Part shown: piece after piece, positions 26,923 to 35,888 of the stretch | How the letters are laid out: each line of letters starts with the position of its first letter | Position numbering within the stretch: the stretch's first letter is position 1 | DNA from: Polluticaenibacter yanchengensis | GTDB taxonomy: Bacteria > Bacteroidota > Bacteroidia > Chitinophagales > Chitinophagaceae | Assembly: GCA_027854065.1 (NCBI GenBank) | Contig: JAQGEF010000007.1 | Location: 1-64,000, forward strand | DNA: 64,000 nucleotides | Reading direction: 5' to 3' | The notes under the pieces: model-generated | Database searches by the model: none | Seen by the model: the letters and a program-made list of their open reading frames with translations, nothing else | Told to the model about the DNA's origin: nothing | Program-made: the position numbers and the translations under genes

Positions 26923-27666
26923 CTACCTATTTTTATGAGAAAATTTATCAAATGATTTTACACCCGGTATCACGTTCGCTATGAACCCTTCACCGTATTT
27001 CACCCCTATCATCCTGCCCAGCATCGCATTTTTTTGAATAATATTCTCCAGAAATGCCGGGTTGGAGATATACGTTTCCGGTTCGGTTGCATCCACTGTA
27101 TTAAACTGTGTTTTATAGGCCTTTATAGAAGCTACTTTTTTATCTATCACATCAGAAATATCATAAATAAAGGTCGGCATCAGGAATGTATCCTGGATGA
27201 AATGGTATAAATTAGCCGGGCGGAACGGTTCCTGTAACTGCCCGTTTTCATCCCTGGTTTCTATTTTACGTAAACCACTTAGCCATACCGCATCTTTTAT
27301 TAATTGCGCTGCACGGCCATGATCAGGATGCCTGTCTTCCGGGGCATTTGCCAGTACAATGTCCGGCCGGTAATGCCGTATCTGTTCTATAATGCCCAAC
27401 TGGTATTCCTTACTATTGGTAAAAAAGCCGTCCGGGTAACGCAAATTCACCCGGGCATCTACCCCCAAAATTTCAGCACTGTCACGGGCTTCCGCATATC
27501 GGGTACTAATTGTACCCCGTGTACCCAGTTCCCCTTCTGTTAAATCCACTAACGTAATATATTTACCTAAACTCTTCTCTACCAGCAAAGCGCCGCTACA
27601 GCCTAATTCCACATCATCAGGATGCGCCGCTATCGCCATTACACCGCCATATTTTATATTCTGCAT
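26923..27666 (-). CDS. bshB1: LmbE-family deacetylase, probable bacillithiol biosynthesis BshB1
   Basis: The 247-residue PIG-L/LmbE zinc hydrolase probably removes acetate from N-acetylglucosaminyl-L-malate in bacillithiol synthesis. The zinc motif AAHPDDVELGCSG and HPDHGRAAQLIKDAVWLSGL are typical of the BshB1 subgroup. A minus-strand -7 element TAATTTTG (27690-27697) lies just upstream of the ATG. No other bsh gene is adjacent, so the substrate is inferred from family resemblance. Confidence 0.9.
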   Translation of the reverse strand: MQNIKYGGVMAIAAHPDDVELGCSGALLVEKSLGKYITLVDLTEGELGTRGTISTRYAEARDSAEILGVDARVNLRYPDGFFTNSKEYQLGIIEQIRHYRPDIVLANAPEDRHPDHGRAAQLIKDAVWLSGLRKIETRDENGQLQEPFRPANLYHFIQDTFLMPTFIYDISDVIDKKVASIKAYKTQFNTVDATEPETYISNPAFLENIIQKNAMLGRMIGVKYGEGFIANVIPGVKSFDKFSHKNR

Positions 27667-27799
27667 TAATTCAATAATAAATTAGGTGTCAAAATTACTG
27701 ATAAATGGATTGATGAATGTTTGGTTTCTGTCATGTTTTACAATAATTTAAAATCTCAACAAATATAAAGGACATTTTTATCTTTTATTATAAAATTCT

Positions 27800-27807
27800 T
27801 ACCTTCG
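27800..27807 (+). promoter_or_regulatory. Probable -7 element of the haemoglobin operon
   Basis: TACCTTCG, one base from TAnnTTTG, 15 nt before the ATG of the truncated haemoglobin gene. Confidence 0.4.
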
Positions 27808-27821
27808 CTTAAATTAATTAC

Positions 27822-28196
27822 ATGAAAGCTGATATTTCAACTTTTGAAGATATACAGGTGCTGGTAAATACTTTTTACGATAAAGTAAGAAAGGATGATT
27901 TAATAGGGGGCATATTTGCCGGTGTTATTACAGACTGGGAGCCTCATTTGCAAAAAATGTATCGTTTCTGGCAATCTATTCTACTCGGAGAAAACACTTA
28001 TAATGGCAGACCGTTTCCCCCACATGCTCAAATGCGCCTGCAGCAACAACATTTCGACAGGTGGTTAAAACTCTGGCATGAAACACTTGATGATAAATTT
28101 AGTGGACCTGTAGCAGACGAAGCCAAAATGAGAGCGAAAAACATTGCCAATATTTTTGTTTCCAAGATCTCATACTTTACACAAAGTAATCCCTGA
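27822..28196 (+). CDS. Group 3 truncated haemoglobin
   Basis: The 124-residue globin has the class III pattern: FYDKVRKDDLIGGIF near the N-terminus, WEPHLQKMYRFWQSILLG and the proximal haem His77 in QQHFDRWLKLWHETLD. Group 3 globins bind O2 and NO and are linked to nitrosative stress. It heads a plus-strand cluster with a membrane protein, a cupin and an Rrf2 regulator with three Cys, which supports an NO role. Confidence 0.93.
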   Translation: MKADISTFEDIQVLVNTFYDKVRKDDLIGGIFAGVITDWEPHLQKMYRFWQSILLGENTYNGRPFPPHAQMRLQQQHFDRWLKLWHETLDDKFSGPVADEAKMRAKNIANIFVSKISYFTQSNP

Positions 28197-28211
28197 CAAA
28201 TCTCGAACTTT

Positions 28212-28649
28212 ATGAAATTAAAAATAGCGATAGCATTTATTTTCATCTGGATTGGCTGTATTGTCGCCATTAGCTTTATGGAAGCCTGGCTTAAGTTCCG
28301 GGCACCGGGTGTCACGCTTCCTATCGGCCTCGGCATTGGCAGATTAGTATTTGGTATGTTAAATAAAGTGGAATGGGTATTATTGTTCATCACCACTTTT
28401 GGCATAATTGAAGTTGCCGGAAAATCAAAGACGGCCGTTTATTGTTTTTCGGCTGCTGCAATCATCCTTCTCTTACAAACTTTCTGGCTTTTACCGGCAT
28501 TAGATGCAAGAGCACAACAAATTATTGATGGCAAATCCATCACAGCTTCCAATCACCATCTCATTTTTGCAATACTGGAAGTCATCAAATTCACCGTATT
28601 GTTTATTACCGGTTTCGGTTTTCTGAAACACATACCAGATAAATCATGA
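28212..28649 (+). CDS. Four-TM membrane protein, function unknown
   Basis: The 145-residue protein has four predicted TMs: IAIAFIFIWIGCIVAISFMEAW, VEWVLLFITTFGIIEVA, AVYCFSAAAIILLLQTFWLLP and LEVIKFTVLFITGFGFL. A Glu in the first TM (FMEAWLKFRAPG) and a Lys/Glu in the last may be functional. It starts 15 nt after the globin gene, and its end overlaps the start of the cupin gene by 4 nt, so the three are probably co-translated. A haem or NO-related role is suggested only by context. Confidence 0.8.
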   Translation: MKLKIAIAFIFIWIGCIVAISFMEAWLKFRAPGVTLPIGLGIGRLVFGMLNKVEWVLLFITTFGIIEVAGKSKTAVYCFSAAAIILLLQTFWLLPALDARAQQIIDGKSITASNHHLIFAILEVIKFTVLFITGFGFLKHIPDKS

Positions 28650-28957
28650 AAATTTTACAACTGGATACCAATGTCAATCCTCAACTGGAAAAGCCTTCTT
28701 TTAATGTATTGCTCAATTCTGATGATGCCAAAGAGGTCTCCATAACGATGCGTGCACACCATGTAATTGCAGCGCATAAAGCCGCCTTTCCTATTGCGGT
28801 TCACATTATAGAGGGCGAGATCCTCTTGGGCCACAATGAAATAGTACACCGGTTACAAAAAGGCAACATAATAACTATTCCAGCCAATGAACTTCATGAT
28901 TTAAAAGCGAATGCTGACAGCATTATCAGGTTAACCATTTTTAAAACGAATAGATAA
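28646..28957 (+). CDS. Small cupin-domain protein
   Basis: The 103-residue single cupin barrel shows VHIIEGEILLGHNEIVHRLQKGNIITIPANELHDLKA, the second cupin motif with its metal-binding His (ELHDL). The first motif is partial (HHVIAAHKAAFPIAVHIIEGEI). It overlaps the preceding gene by 4 nt. Cupins of this size next to globins and Rrf2 regulators occur in NO-responsive clusters; the reaction is unknown. Confidence 0.8.
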   Translation: MKILQLDTNVNPQLEKPSFNVLLNSDDAKEVSITMRAHHVIAAHKAAFPIAVHIIEGEILLGHNEIVHRLQKGNIITIPANELHDLKANADSIIRLTIFKTNR

Positions 28958-29012
28958 CTGCAAATAGGTTATTTTAGCATTTCAGTTTATAATTTAATAA
29001 TAAGTAGCATTT

Positions 29013-29450
29013 ATGAGTCTGTTTTCTAAAACTTGCGAGTATGGCATCAGGGCTGTATTATATATTGCCAGCCAGTCGGCAAACGGAAGAAAAGTAGGCA
29101 TTAAAGAAATAACTGAGAACATCAATTCCCCGGAGCATTTTTTAGCAAAGATTCTTCAAAAATTAAGTAAAGACGGCATCATTATTTCTTCCAAAGGACC
29201 TAACGGCGGATTCAGTGTCACCAATGAAATTTTATTAAGACCAATGGCCGATATCATTGTGAGCCTGGAAGGTGACAGTATTTTTAAAGGCTGCGCTATG
29301 GGACTTAGTAATTGTTCGGAATTAAACCCCTGCCCCCTCCATACTCAATTCAAAAGCATCCGGAACCAGCTTACAGAAACATTGTACAATAATTCTATCG
29401 GCAATTTTAATGAAGCACTTTTGTCCGGTACATGCACATTAAACAAATGA
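29013..29450 (+). CDS. Rrf2-family regulator with three-cysteine cluster motif (NsrR-like)
   Basis: The 145-residue winged-helix regulator shows CEYGIRAVLYIA at the N-terminus, a recognition helix around EHFLAKILQKLSKDGII and a wing SKGPNGGF. It has three C-terminal cysteines: Cys94, Cys101 and Cys107 in FKGCAMGLSNCSELNPCPLH. That spacing fits the Fe-S cluster ligands of NsrR/IscR-type sensors. Following the globin-membrane-cupin genes by 55 nt, it probably senses NO or redox state and controls them. Confidence 0.9.
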   Translation: MSLFSKTCEYGIRAVLYIASQSANGRKVGIKEITENINSPEHFLAKILQKLSKDGIIISSKGPNGGFSVTNEILLRPMADIIVSLEGDSIFKGCAMGLSNCSELNPCPLHTQFKSIRNQLTETLYNNSIGNFNEALLSGTCTLNK

Positions 29451-29482
29451 TTGGAATGACCGGCAGTCCTGCAAAAGATGCA

Positions 29483-29532
29483 GTGAGTGACACAACAATG
29501 TTCAATAGTAGTACAATGACGATTCAATAAAA
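29483..29532 (+). repeat. Short dispersed repeat, copy 2
   Basis: GTGAGTGACACAA, TCAATAGTAGTAC, ATGACG and TCAATAAAA appear in the same order as in the copy at 7233-7283. It sits between the Rrf2 gene and a convergent membrane-protein gene. Confidence 0.6.
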
Positions 29533-29554
29533 TAAAAAGAGAATTTCCCGGGTT

Positions 29555-30850
29555 TTAATACACGTTTGTCCATTTAAAACGTTTTTTCACCATTGCTAAA
29601 ACCGGTTGCAGCACCTGCCATCCATTAAACCAATAAAAAATAAACAAGCCTATAAACGGCATAAAAATACTTCTGTACCTGGTAATAGAACCAATGTTGG
29701 GAATGGAATAGCCAATGATGAGTAGGTTTGCAATAGCAAACAAAAACATGGCCCATACAAAAGCAGGAATTTTATTAAGCATCCGGCGCTTTCCCTTTAT
29801 TATGATCCATACCATGCATACCCAAAATACCAACATTTCCAAAGCATACACCATATACATCAGCTTACCGCCATCACCGGGAAACGGACGGACCATCGCA
29901 TTGACAGTGGCTAACGGCAGGTTTTTAGCAAAGCTGAAAAAATCCGGTTCCAACTGCGGGTAACTGATGACGGAATTTGCCTCGAGGTTCAAAAATTCCG
30001 CCTGCCGGTCAATGATATAATTTGGCAAATTCAGACTATCTGTAACCAGCCCTGCGCCAAAAAATGCCGTCACGGATAATGCCGTAACCAGCATTGCCAA
30101 CTGCCATTTCTGGTTCGGAAACCGGCTGAACAACCACCATAAGAATAAACCTCCGGCAAATGTTACTGCTATTAAAAACTTAAAGAAAAACATCAGCAAC
30201 ATGCAGAAGCCAGCTCCTATCAATATTTTAACCTGCGGATGCCGTCTGAATTTTATCACCAGCGGAATCGTTGCTGCCATCAGGAACAGCATCAGCCCTT
30301 CTTTAAGGATGCCCGAACTGTAAAAAAACGATGAAGGAAACAGGAAAATGAACGCGCCCGCAATGAGTGTACCCAGGTGCGACTTCAGGTATTGCCAGCA
30401 TTTTAAAAATAAAAATGCAGCAGTGCCATTAAATAAAATCACGTTGGTATATAAGTTACCAAAACTAAACAGGTCCAGAACAAAATGAATAAACTTGATA
30501 CCTTCAAAAACGGTCCGTATAAAATCTGAATCAGTATGCCCCAACCTGAAATCATTAATGGCAAACATTTTAGCCAGGTAGGCAGGAAAACCGGTCGGGT
30601 CATTTAAGAACGCATTGTATATTTCCAGGCCGCCACCAAATAAAAGACCAACATCATCGCCTTTTGGTATCAGGTGCATCATCACATACGCATATACAAC
30701 CCCTGCCAGGCATTTAAGCCATGCAAAACCCACTTTAAAACCGGTAGAAAATCCGGTTCTCTTAAGTGATTTTGATCTGGCAAAAAATACCCCGATAAGG
30801 ACCAGGTAAATGACCGGTAAAATATATTGTGTGAAAATATTAGCTGCCAT
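29555..30850 (-). CDS. Polytopic membrane protein, function unknown
   Basis: The 431-residue protein has about ten TMs spread over its whole length (for example ILPVIYLVLIGVFFA, AFIFLFPSSFFYSSGIL, LEMLVFWVCMVWIIIKG, FAIANLLIIGYSIPNIGSITRYRSIFMPFIGLFIFYWF). The SSGILKEG and TRYR segments resemble conserved loops of polysaccharide-related membrane proteins of Bacteroidota. It lies 14 nt downstream of a family 2 glycosyltransferase gene, in the same orientation, suggesting a role in surface glycan assembly. Confidence 0.75.
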   Translation of the reverse strand: MAANIFTQYILPVIYLVLIGVFFARSKSLKRTGFSTGFKVGFAWLKCLAGVVYAYVMMHLIPKGDDVGLLFGGGLEIYNAFLNDPTGFPAYLAKMFAINDFRLGHTDSDFIRTVFEGIKFIHFVLDLFSFGNLYTNVILFNGTAAFLFLKCWQYLKSHLGTLIAGAFIFLFPSSFFYSSGILKEGLMLFLMAATIPLVIKFRRHPQVKILIGAGFCMLLMFFFKFLIAVTFAGGLFLWWLFSRFPNQKWQLAMLVTALSVTAFFGAGLVTDSLNLPNYIIDRQAEFLNLEANSVISYPQLEPDFFSFAKNLPLATVNAMVRPFPGDGGKLMYMVYALEMLVFWVCMVWIIIKGKRRMLNKIPAFVWAMFLFAIANLLIIGYSIPNIGSITRYRSIFMPFIGLFIFYWFNGWQVLQPVLAMVKKRFKWTNVY

Positions 30851-30864
30851 AATTGCAATAACTG

Positions 30865-31638
30865 CTAATGTAACGGCTTTTTATCAATCTTATGATTGAA
30901 ATACTGATATATTTTGCAGGCCATTTTCAGGTAGATAGTATAGTACTTAGGTTTCAACCCGTTTTTCTCCCAGGCCAGGTAGCTGTCCATAAAGCTTTGC
31001 CTGCGGTTCTTCAGCGATTCGTTACTCTTGCCTCCTATCCGCATCCACACCAGAATATGCGGAATGTAGGTCGCTTTCAACTGGTGTTTAACCATTACGC
31101 GAAGCATAAACTCATAATCTGCCACTACTTCAAAATCGGTGGTGTAATAGCCGCAAATATCAAACACATTTCTGCGAACATAAAAAGTAGGATGAGGTGG
31201 TGCCCAGCCTTTGTAAAAATCATTAATACCGCCCGCCTTAGCTTTCCAGTAGCGTTTAATTTTAGATTTCGCTTTATCCACATAAATCAAATCGCCGTAA
31301 GTACAGTATGTATCAGGATTTTTTTTAAACGCATCCACAATCTTGCTTACCACATTGTTATTGGCAAACACATCATCAGAATTCAATATACCAACAATAT
31401 CTCCTGTCGCCAGTTTTATCCCCTTATTCATAGCATCGTAAATGCCATTATCCGGCTCCGATAGCCATTGACTAACGATATTCCTGTATTTTTCTATGAT
31501 GGCTAAAGTGCCGTCTGTAGATTTCCCGTCAATGACAATTAACTCAATATCCGGGTAATTCTGAATCTGTACACTATCCAAAGTATCGGCTATTGTTTTT
31601 TCGCTATTGTAACAAACGGTTATAATACTTACTTTCAT
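30865..31638 (-). CDS. Family 2 glycosyltransferase
   Basis: Starting at 31638 (MKVSIITVCYNSEKTIADTL) gives 257 residues of GT-A fold. Visible are the nucleotide-sugar site ELIVIDGKSTDGTLAII, the DxD-like ILNSDDVFANN and FEVVADYEFMLRV near the acceptor site. This set (WcaA/GT2, with SEPDNGIYDAMNKGI) is typical of transferases adding a sugar to a lipid-linked or surface glycan. It is upstream of the polytopic membrane protein. The donor and acceptor cannot be told. Confidence 0.92.
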   Translation of the reverse strand: MKVSIITVCYNSEKTIADTLDSVQIQNYPDIELIVIDGKSTDGTLAIIEKYRNIVSQWLSEPDNGIYDAMNKGIKLATGDIVGILNSDDVFANNNVVSKIVDAFKKNPDTYCTYGDLIYVDKAKSKIKRYWKAKAGGINDFYKGWAPPHPTFYVRRNVFDICGYYTTDFEVVADYEFMLRVMVKHQLKATYIPHILVWMRIGGKSNESLKNRRQSFMDSYLAWEKNGLKPKYYTIYLKMACKIYQYFNHKIDKKPLH

Positions 31639-31803
31639 ACAGTTCTTAAAAAACAATGCCTTTGCGTGCTTCTTTTATTGATTAAATGTGTTTTAAAAAT
31701 ACTTTGGTATTTGGCAAATATAATTCTTTGAAGTTAATCGCTTTAACAAAACTCAATTTTCTGCATTCGGCAAAACCAAAACAGATTTACCGGTTTTTAT
31801 TTT

Positions 31804-31975
31804 ATGGGGCTCTCATCTCTCGAATTCCTGTTCAACAGTTGTCCGGCGTGCTTATGGCATGGTGTATTTTTGCAGGAGTTTCCGCTGTAATAATGCCTAC
31901 CAGTTGGTCCTGCAAAAAATACACTGGCTCGTGCCTCGCCACCAACGCATACCGCAGCCGCCCGGCATTCGTACA
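31804..31975 (-). repeat. GC-rich dispersed intergenic repeat, copy 4
   Basis: This copy begins ATGGGGCTCTC and ends CGCAGCCGCCCGG (31953-31965). Here the central variable part is a long hairpin: GTGTATTTTTGCAGGA (about 31862-31877) pairs with TCCTGCAAAAAATACAC (about 31909-31925). It shares CGGCGTGCTTATG with copy 5 and GCCTCGCC with copy 3. Confidence 0.75.
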
Positions 31976-32071
31976 TCTCCGGCCTAAAAGAATCAACGAT
32001 TTACAAAATTCCAATACCCACTTTCACACAAAAAGCATATCTTAGTAACACCTAAAAAAGCACTTGACGAT

Positions 32072-33724
32072 ATGAAAAAAACACGAGCGGTCCTGCCTGT
32101 TCTATTAATGCTGTTATCATTTAATCTCTATGCGCAATCAAACCAATATAAAAATCCAATACTAGCCGGCTTTTACCCGGACCCCTCCATTTGCCGGGTT
32201 GACAGCAACTTTTACCTGATCAATTCTACTTTCGCCTATTATCCCGGGCTACCGGTTTTTCACAGTACAGACCTGGTGAACTGGAAGCAGATCGGCAATG
32301 CCATCGACCGGCCGGAACAACTGGAATACAGCGGTGACGGCGTTTCCCGCGGGCTTTTTGCTCCCGACATCAGTTATCACGATGGCACATTCTATATCGT
32401 TTGCACCATGATAGATAAAGGCGGCAATTTTGTGATGACAGCCAAAAATCCGGCAGGTCCCTGGAGTAACCCTGTTTATCTGAAAGATGTACCTGGCATT
32501 GATCCTGCATTATTTTTTGATGGTAACAAAGCTTACATCGTGTATAACAGTGATGCGCCGGACAATAAACCGGCATACAGTGGCCACCGCACCATCCGCA
32601 TAAGACCTTTTGATTTCAAAACCCTGAAAACCTTTGGCGAAGAAAGAATATTAGTAAACGGCGGCAGCGATTTTTCTAAAAAGCCCATCTGGATAGAAGG
32701 ACCACATATTTACAAGCATAACGATTGGTACTATCTAAGTTGCGCCGAAGGCGGTACTGGCTACAATCACACACAAGTAGTATTCCGTACGCAGAATATT
32801 GACAGCAGCTTTATACCATTTAGCGGCAATCCCATTCTCACTCAAAAAAACCTGGACCCTAACAGGGAAAACCCTGTAACTACCGTTGGCCATGTGGATT
32901 TTGTAACAGATAAAAACAATAACTGGCATGCGGTATTTTTAGGATGCAGGCCCTACGAAGGCGACTACTACAATACCGGCAGGGAAACCTTCTTATTGCC
33001 TGTAGTATGGGAGAATGGCTGGCCGATTATTCTGAAAGAAGGCAATACCGTTAGCTATAAAGTAGCAACACCATACAACAACAAAGTGCAAAACAATCAC
33101 TTTAACGGCAATTACAGCTTTAGCGACCAATTCGCTAGCGGCAAATTAAACCCAAGGTTTATGATGCTGCGAAATCCTAAACAAAACTGGTACAATATTC
33201 ATAACGGCCTAAACCTGGCATTGCAGCCTACCACAGTGGCAGGGACTGAAAACCCTTCCTTTATAGGTTTCAGACAGGCACATATTAATAGTTCTGCCGG
33301 CACATTGGTATTGTTTAGTGCAAAAAACAACCATGAAAAAGCCGGTCTTACCATCTTTCAGAATGAAAAACATTTTGCTTTTTTTGCGTTATCTGAAAAA
33401 GACGGACAGGCTGTTTTAGAATTGCAACTAGCTAATAACGACACCCCGGTGCTGGTAAAATCCATTCCGCTAAAAACCAGGCAGCCGCTGCATTTGAAAA
33501 TAGAGTCCGGTAAAAAACACTATCGTTTCTTTTATTCTTTTAATGGAAAAAACTGGACTGATTTCGGCGAGGAGATGGATGCCAAAATTTTCAGCACCAA
33601 ACAGGCAGGTGGTTTTGTAGGTGCACTTTATGGCATGTATGCTACCGGCAACGGCATTAATACTTCCAATAAAGCCACATTTAAATACTTTAAATATAAA
33701 GGCAATGATGAAACGTTTCAATAA
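32072..33724 (+). CDS. Secreted glycoside hydrolase family 43 (xylosidase/arabinofuranosidase type)
   Basis: The 550-residue protein has a signal peptide (MKKTRAVLPVLLMLLSFNLY-AQS), a five-bladed propeller catalytic domain (about 27-330) and a C-terminal concanavalin-like domain (about 345-548). The GH43 residues are visible: the catalytic base Asp in AGFYPDPSICR, the pKa-modulating Asp in GIDPALFFDG and the acid Glu in WIEGPHIYK. It likely removes xylose or arabinose from hemicellulose in the periplasm or outside the cell. No SusC/D pair is adjacent. Confidence 0.93.
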   Translation: MKKTRAVLPVLLMLLSFNLYAQSNQYKNPILAGFYPDPSICRVDSNFYLINSTFAYYPGLPVFHSTDLVNWKQIGNAIDRPEQLEYSGDGVSRGLFAPDISYHDGTFYIVCTMIDKGGNFVMTAKNPAGPWSNPVYLKDVPGIDPALFFDGNKAYIVYNSDAPDNKPAYSGHRTIRIRPFDFKTLKTFGEERILVNGGSDFSKKPIWIEGPHIYKHNDWYYLSCAEGGTGYNHTQVVFRTQNIDSSFIPFSGNPILTQKNLDPNRENPVTTVGHVDFVTDKNNNWHAVFLGCRPYEGDYYNTGRETFLLPVVWENGWPIILKEGNTVSYKVATPYNNKVQNNHFNGNYSFSDQFASGKLNPRFMMLRNPKQNWYNIHNGLNLALQPTTVAGTENPSFIGFRQAHINSSAGTLVLFSAKNNHEKAGLTIFQNEKHFAFFALSEKDGQAVLELQLANNDTPVLVKSIPLKTRQPLHLKIESGKKHYRFFYSFNGKNWTDFGEEMDAKIFSTKQAGGFVGALYGMYATGNGINTSNKATFKYFKYKGNDETFQ

Positions 33725-33747
33725 TAATTCATTTTACATTTGCCTGC

Positions 33748-34320
33748 ATGGATAAGACCTATTATTACAAGGAAGTTTTTATGAATGAAGATTTCACCGG
33801 CGATCATTTAGACAATATCGAATTCGAAGATTGCCGGTTCGACAATTGTAATTTTGCAGGGATGTCACTGATACAAACTGTTTTCGACAATTGTGTATTC
33901 AACCATTGCAACTGCAGCCTCGCAGCATGCATGAAAACAGCTTTCAGGGATGTTACGTTCAATGGTTGTAAGCTTACAGGCATGCAATTAGAAAATGCCC
34001 ATACGATTGGCCTGCAGGTGCGTTTCAATAATTGCCTGCTCAACCAGGTAAATGCTTATAAGGTCAACTTAAAAGCCACCACATTTACAGATTGTGAGAT
34101 GGTAGAAGCGGATTTTTCCGACGCCGTACTGGAACAGGCAAAATTTATTAATTGTAATTTAAACCAAACCGTTTTCAATAATACGAACCTCCAAAAAGCA
34201 GATTTCAGCACTGCTCATAATTTCGTTATTAACCCCACCACCAATAAACTCAGGCAAGCCATTTTTGACAAATCGAATTTGGAAGGACTTTTAGTTTCTT
34301 TCAATATAATATTTAAGTAA
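33748..34320 (+). CDS. Pentapeptide-repeat protein
   Basis: The 190-residue protein consists almost wholly of A(D/N)LxX-type repeats (IEFEDCRFDNCNFAGMSL, FNGCKLTGMQLENA, ADFSDAVLEQAKFINCNLNQ), predicting a right-handed quadrilateral beta helix. The -7 element TACATTTG (33735-33742) ends six bases before this ATG, so translation may be leaderless or start at the in-frame ATG at 33781. Some relatives mimic DNA and protect gyrase; function here is unknown. Confidence 0.88.
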   Translation: MDKTYYYKEVFMNEDFTGDHLDNIEFEDCRFDNCNFAGMSLIQTVFDNCVFNHCNCSLAACMKTAFRDVTFNGCKLTGMQLENAHTIGLQVRFNNCLLNQVNAYKVNLKATTFTDCEMVEADFSDAVLEQAKFINCNLNQTVFNNTNLQKADFSTAHNFVINPTTNKLRQAIFDKSNLEGLLVSFNIIFK

Positions 34321-34495
34321 GTGTAAATCTGCTAATAAAAACAACTGAATGTTATAATATTATAAAGCTTAGCGCTAAAATGATAAATTTATAGGGCATT
34401 CAGTCAATCTTTACGATATTTGCACAAAAATTGGCTAAAAGCCCGTTTTTTAGTACAAAAAGACATAAAAATCATTATAAAACTAAGCTGACAAG

Positions 34496-35077
34496 ATGCA
34501 GTACAGTACAAACATTTTACATCCGTGGCACGGGGTTCATTATGGTGAAAATGCGCCAAGAAGCGTAAATGCCGTTATTGAAATTCCTCAAGGTTCAAGA
34601 GCGAAATACGAAATTGACAAAGAAAGTGGTTTATTAAAATTAGACCGTGTTATTTATTCATCTTTCTTCTACCCGCAGAACTACGGATTTATACCGCAAA
34701 CATTAGGCGACGATAAAGATCCTCTGGACATCCTGGTTTTAAGCAGCATGAGCGTACAGCCAATGTGTATTATAGAAGCAAAAGTGATCGGGGTAATGCA
34801 AATGATTGATGGTGGCGAGGCAGATGATAAAATCATTGCAGTAGCGGCACACGATATGAGTGTGAACCACATGAACAATATCGAAGATTTACCACCGCAT
34901 TTCTTTAAAGAGTTGCGTCACTTCTTCGAAGATTATAAAAAACTGGAGAACAAAACCGTACAGGTAGAAGATTTCGGCGATAAAGCCAGGGCACTTCAGA
35001 TCATCAATGACGGTATCAGTTTATACCAGCAAACATTTTTAGGGGAAAAAGCTGTAAAACAAATTACACTGCCATAA
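34496..35077 (+). CDS. ppa: Inorganic pyrophosphatase, family I
   Basis: This soluble Mg-dependent enzyme hydrolyses pyrophosphate. The 193 residues show [19 protein letters not shown], the Tyr/Asn segment [12 protein letters not shown] and the metal site [12 protein letters not shown]. It is a single gene; an NlpC/P60 gene and a polyphosphate kinase 2 gene lie downstream on the other strand, giving a phosphate-themed neighbourhood that may be chance. Confidence 0.96.
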   Translation: MQYSTNILHPWHGVHYGENAPRSVNAVIEIPQGSRAKYEIDKESGLLKLDRVIYSSFFYPQNYGFIPQTLGDDKDPLDILVLSSMSVQPMCIIEAKVIGVMQMIDGGEADDKIIAVAAHDMSVNHMNNIEDLPPHFFKELRHFFEDYKKLENKTVQVEDFGDKARALQIINDGISLYQQTFLGEKAVKQITLP

Positions 35078-35116
35078 AGCAACAAAGCGGAGATACTCAA
35101 CATCTCCGCTTTTTTA

Positions 35117-35884
35117 TTACAGGTATCTTTTTATAACCCTTAGTTGATGCGTTCTTTCACCCGTTAACGAATGAATGATGCCTTGGTTATCGATATCATC
35201 AATATGCACGTCTGCAGAAGCGTGAATAATTTTACCATTTCCCAACAGCATGCCTACATGCGTAATCCTGCCGTTATCATTATCAAAAAAAGCAAGATCA
35301 CCAGGCTTTGCCTCCTCTAAAAAAACAACCAATACCCCTTCCTCTGCCTGCTGGTAAGCATCGCGGGGCAGTTTTATACCAATGAGTTTGTATAACTGCT
35401 GTACATAGCCGCTGCAATCCGTACCATACACACATTTGCCACCCCATAAATAAGCAGTACCATAGTACATTCTGCTAAGCGACAGCAGAACCTCTCTGCG
35501 CTCTTCCGGTAATATATCACCACCTGGGTTTTGCAGGTGCATAATAGAATAATTACCGATTTTCACTACAGGGGAATGAATACCGACCGGTATATTGGCC
35601 GCATGCGGCACAATCACCGATTCTTCATTTATCAGTAATTCTGCGCTATGGGTGTACACATACTCAAACGTCAACGCATTCAATTCCTCATGTGATATTT
35701 CTGCAATCTGGCGCGTCTGTACCCAGCCTTCGTATTGCTCATAAGCCGTTACTACTCTGGTAAAATCGCCCTCTACCTCAATAGATTCAAGGATTTCCCC
35801 AAACAATAACTGGTTTACCATTTCAGTTTTATGACTGCTTCCTGTCCGCAACGGGGCAACTGGTACGATGGTTATAAACGGCAT
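35117..35884 (-). CDS. NlpC/P60 peptidase with N-terminal SH3-like domains
   Basis: The 255-residue protein has SH3-like N-terminal segments (about 1-110, LLFGEILESIEVEGDFTRVVT, YEGWVQTRQI) and a C-terminal NlpC/P60 domain (about 125-255). The catalytic Cys lies in CVYGTDCSGYVQQLYKLIG and His in RITHVGMLLGNGKIIHASA. This is the YkfC-like layout that cleaves gamma-D-Glu-diaminopimelate bonds during murein peptide recycling. No signal peptide is seen, consistent with cytoplasmic recycling. It is 4 nt downstream of the PPK2 gene. Confidence 0.9.
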   Translation of the reverse strand: MPFITIVPVAPLRTGSSHKTEMVNQLLFGEILESIEVEGDFTRVVTAYEQYEGWVQTRQIAEISHEELNALTFEYVYTHSAELLINEESVIVPHAANIPVGIHSPVVKIGNYSIMHLQNPGGDILPEERREVLLSLSRMYYGTAYLWGGKCVYGTDCSGYVQQLYKLIGIKLPRDAYQQAEEGVLVVFLEEAKPGDLAFFDNDNGRITHVGMLLGNGKIIHASADVHIDDIDNQGIIHSLTGERTHQLRVIKRYL

Positions 35885-35888
35885 ATTT

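Noticed and set aside
30892..31464. Plus-strand open frame (190 codons) inside the glycosyltransferase gene
   Set aside because: It is the shadow of the GT2 frame, with no domain or promoter.
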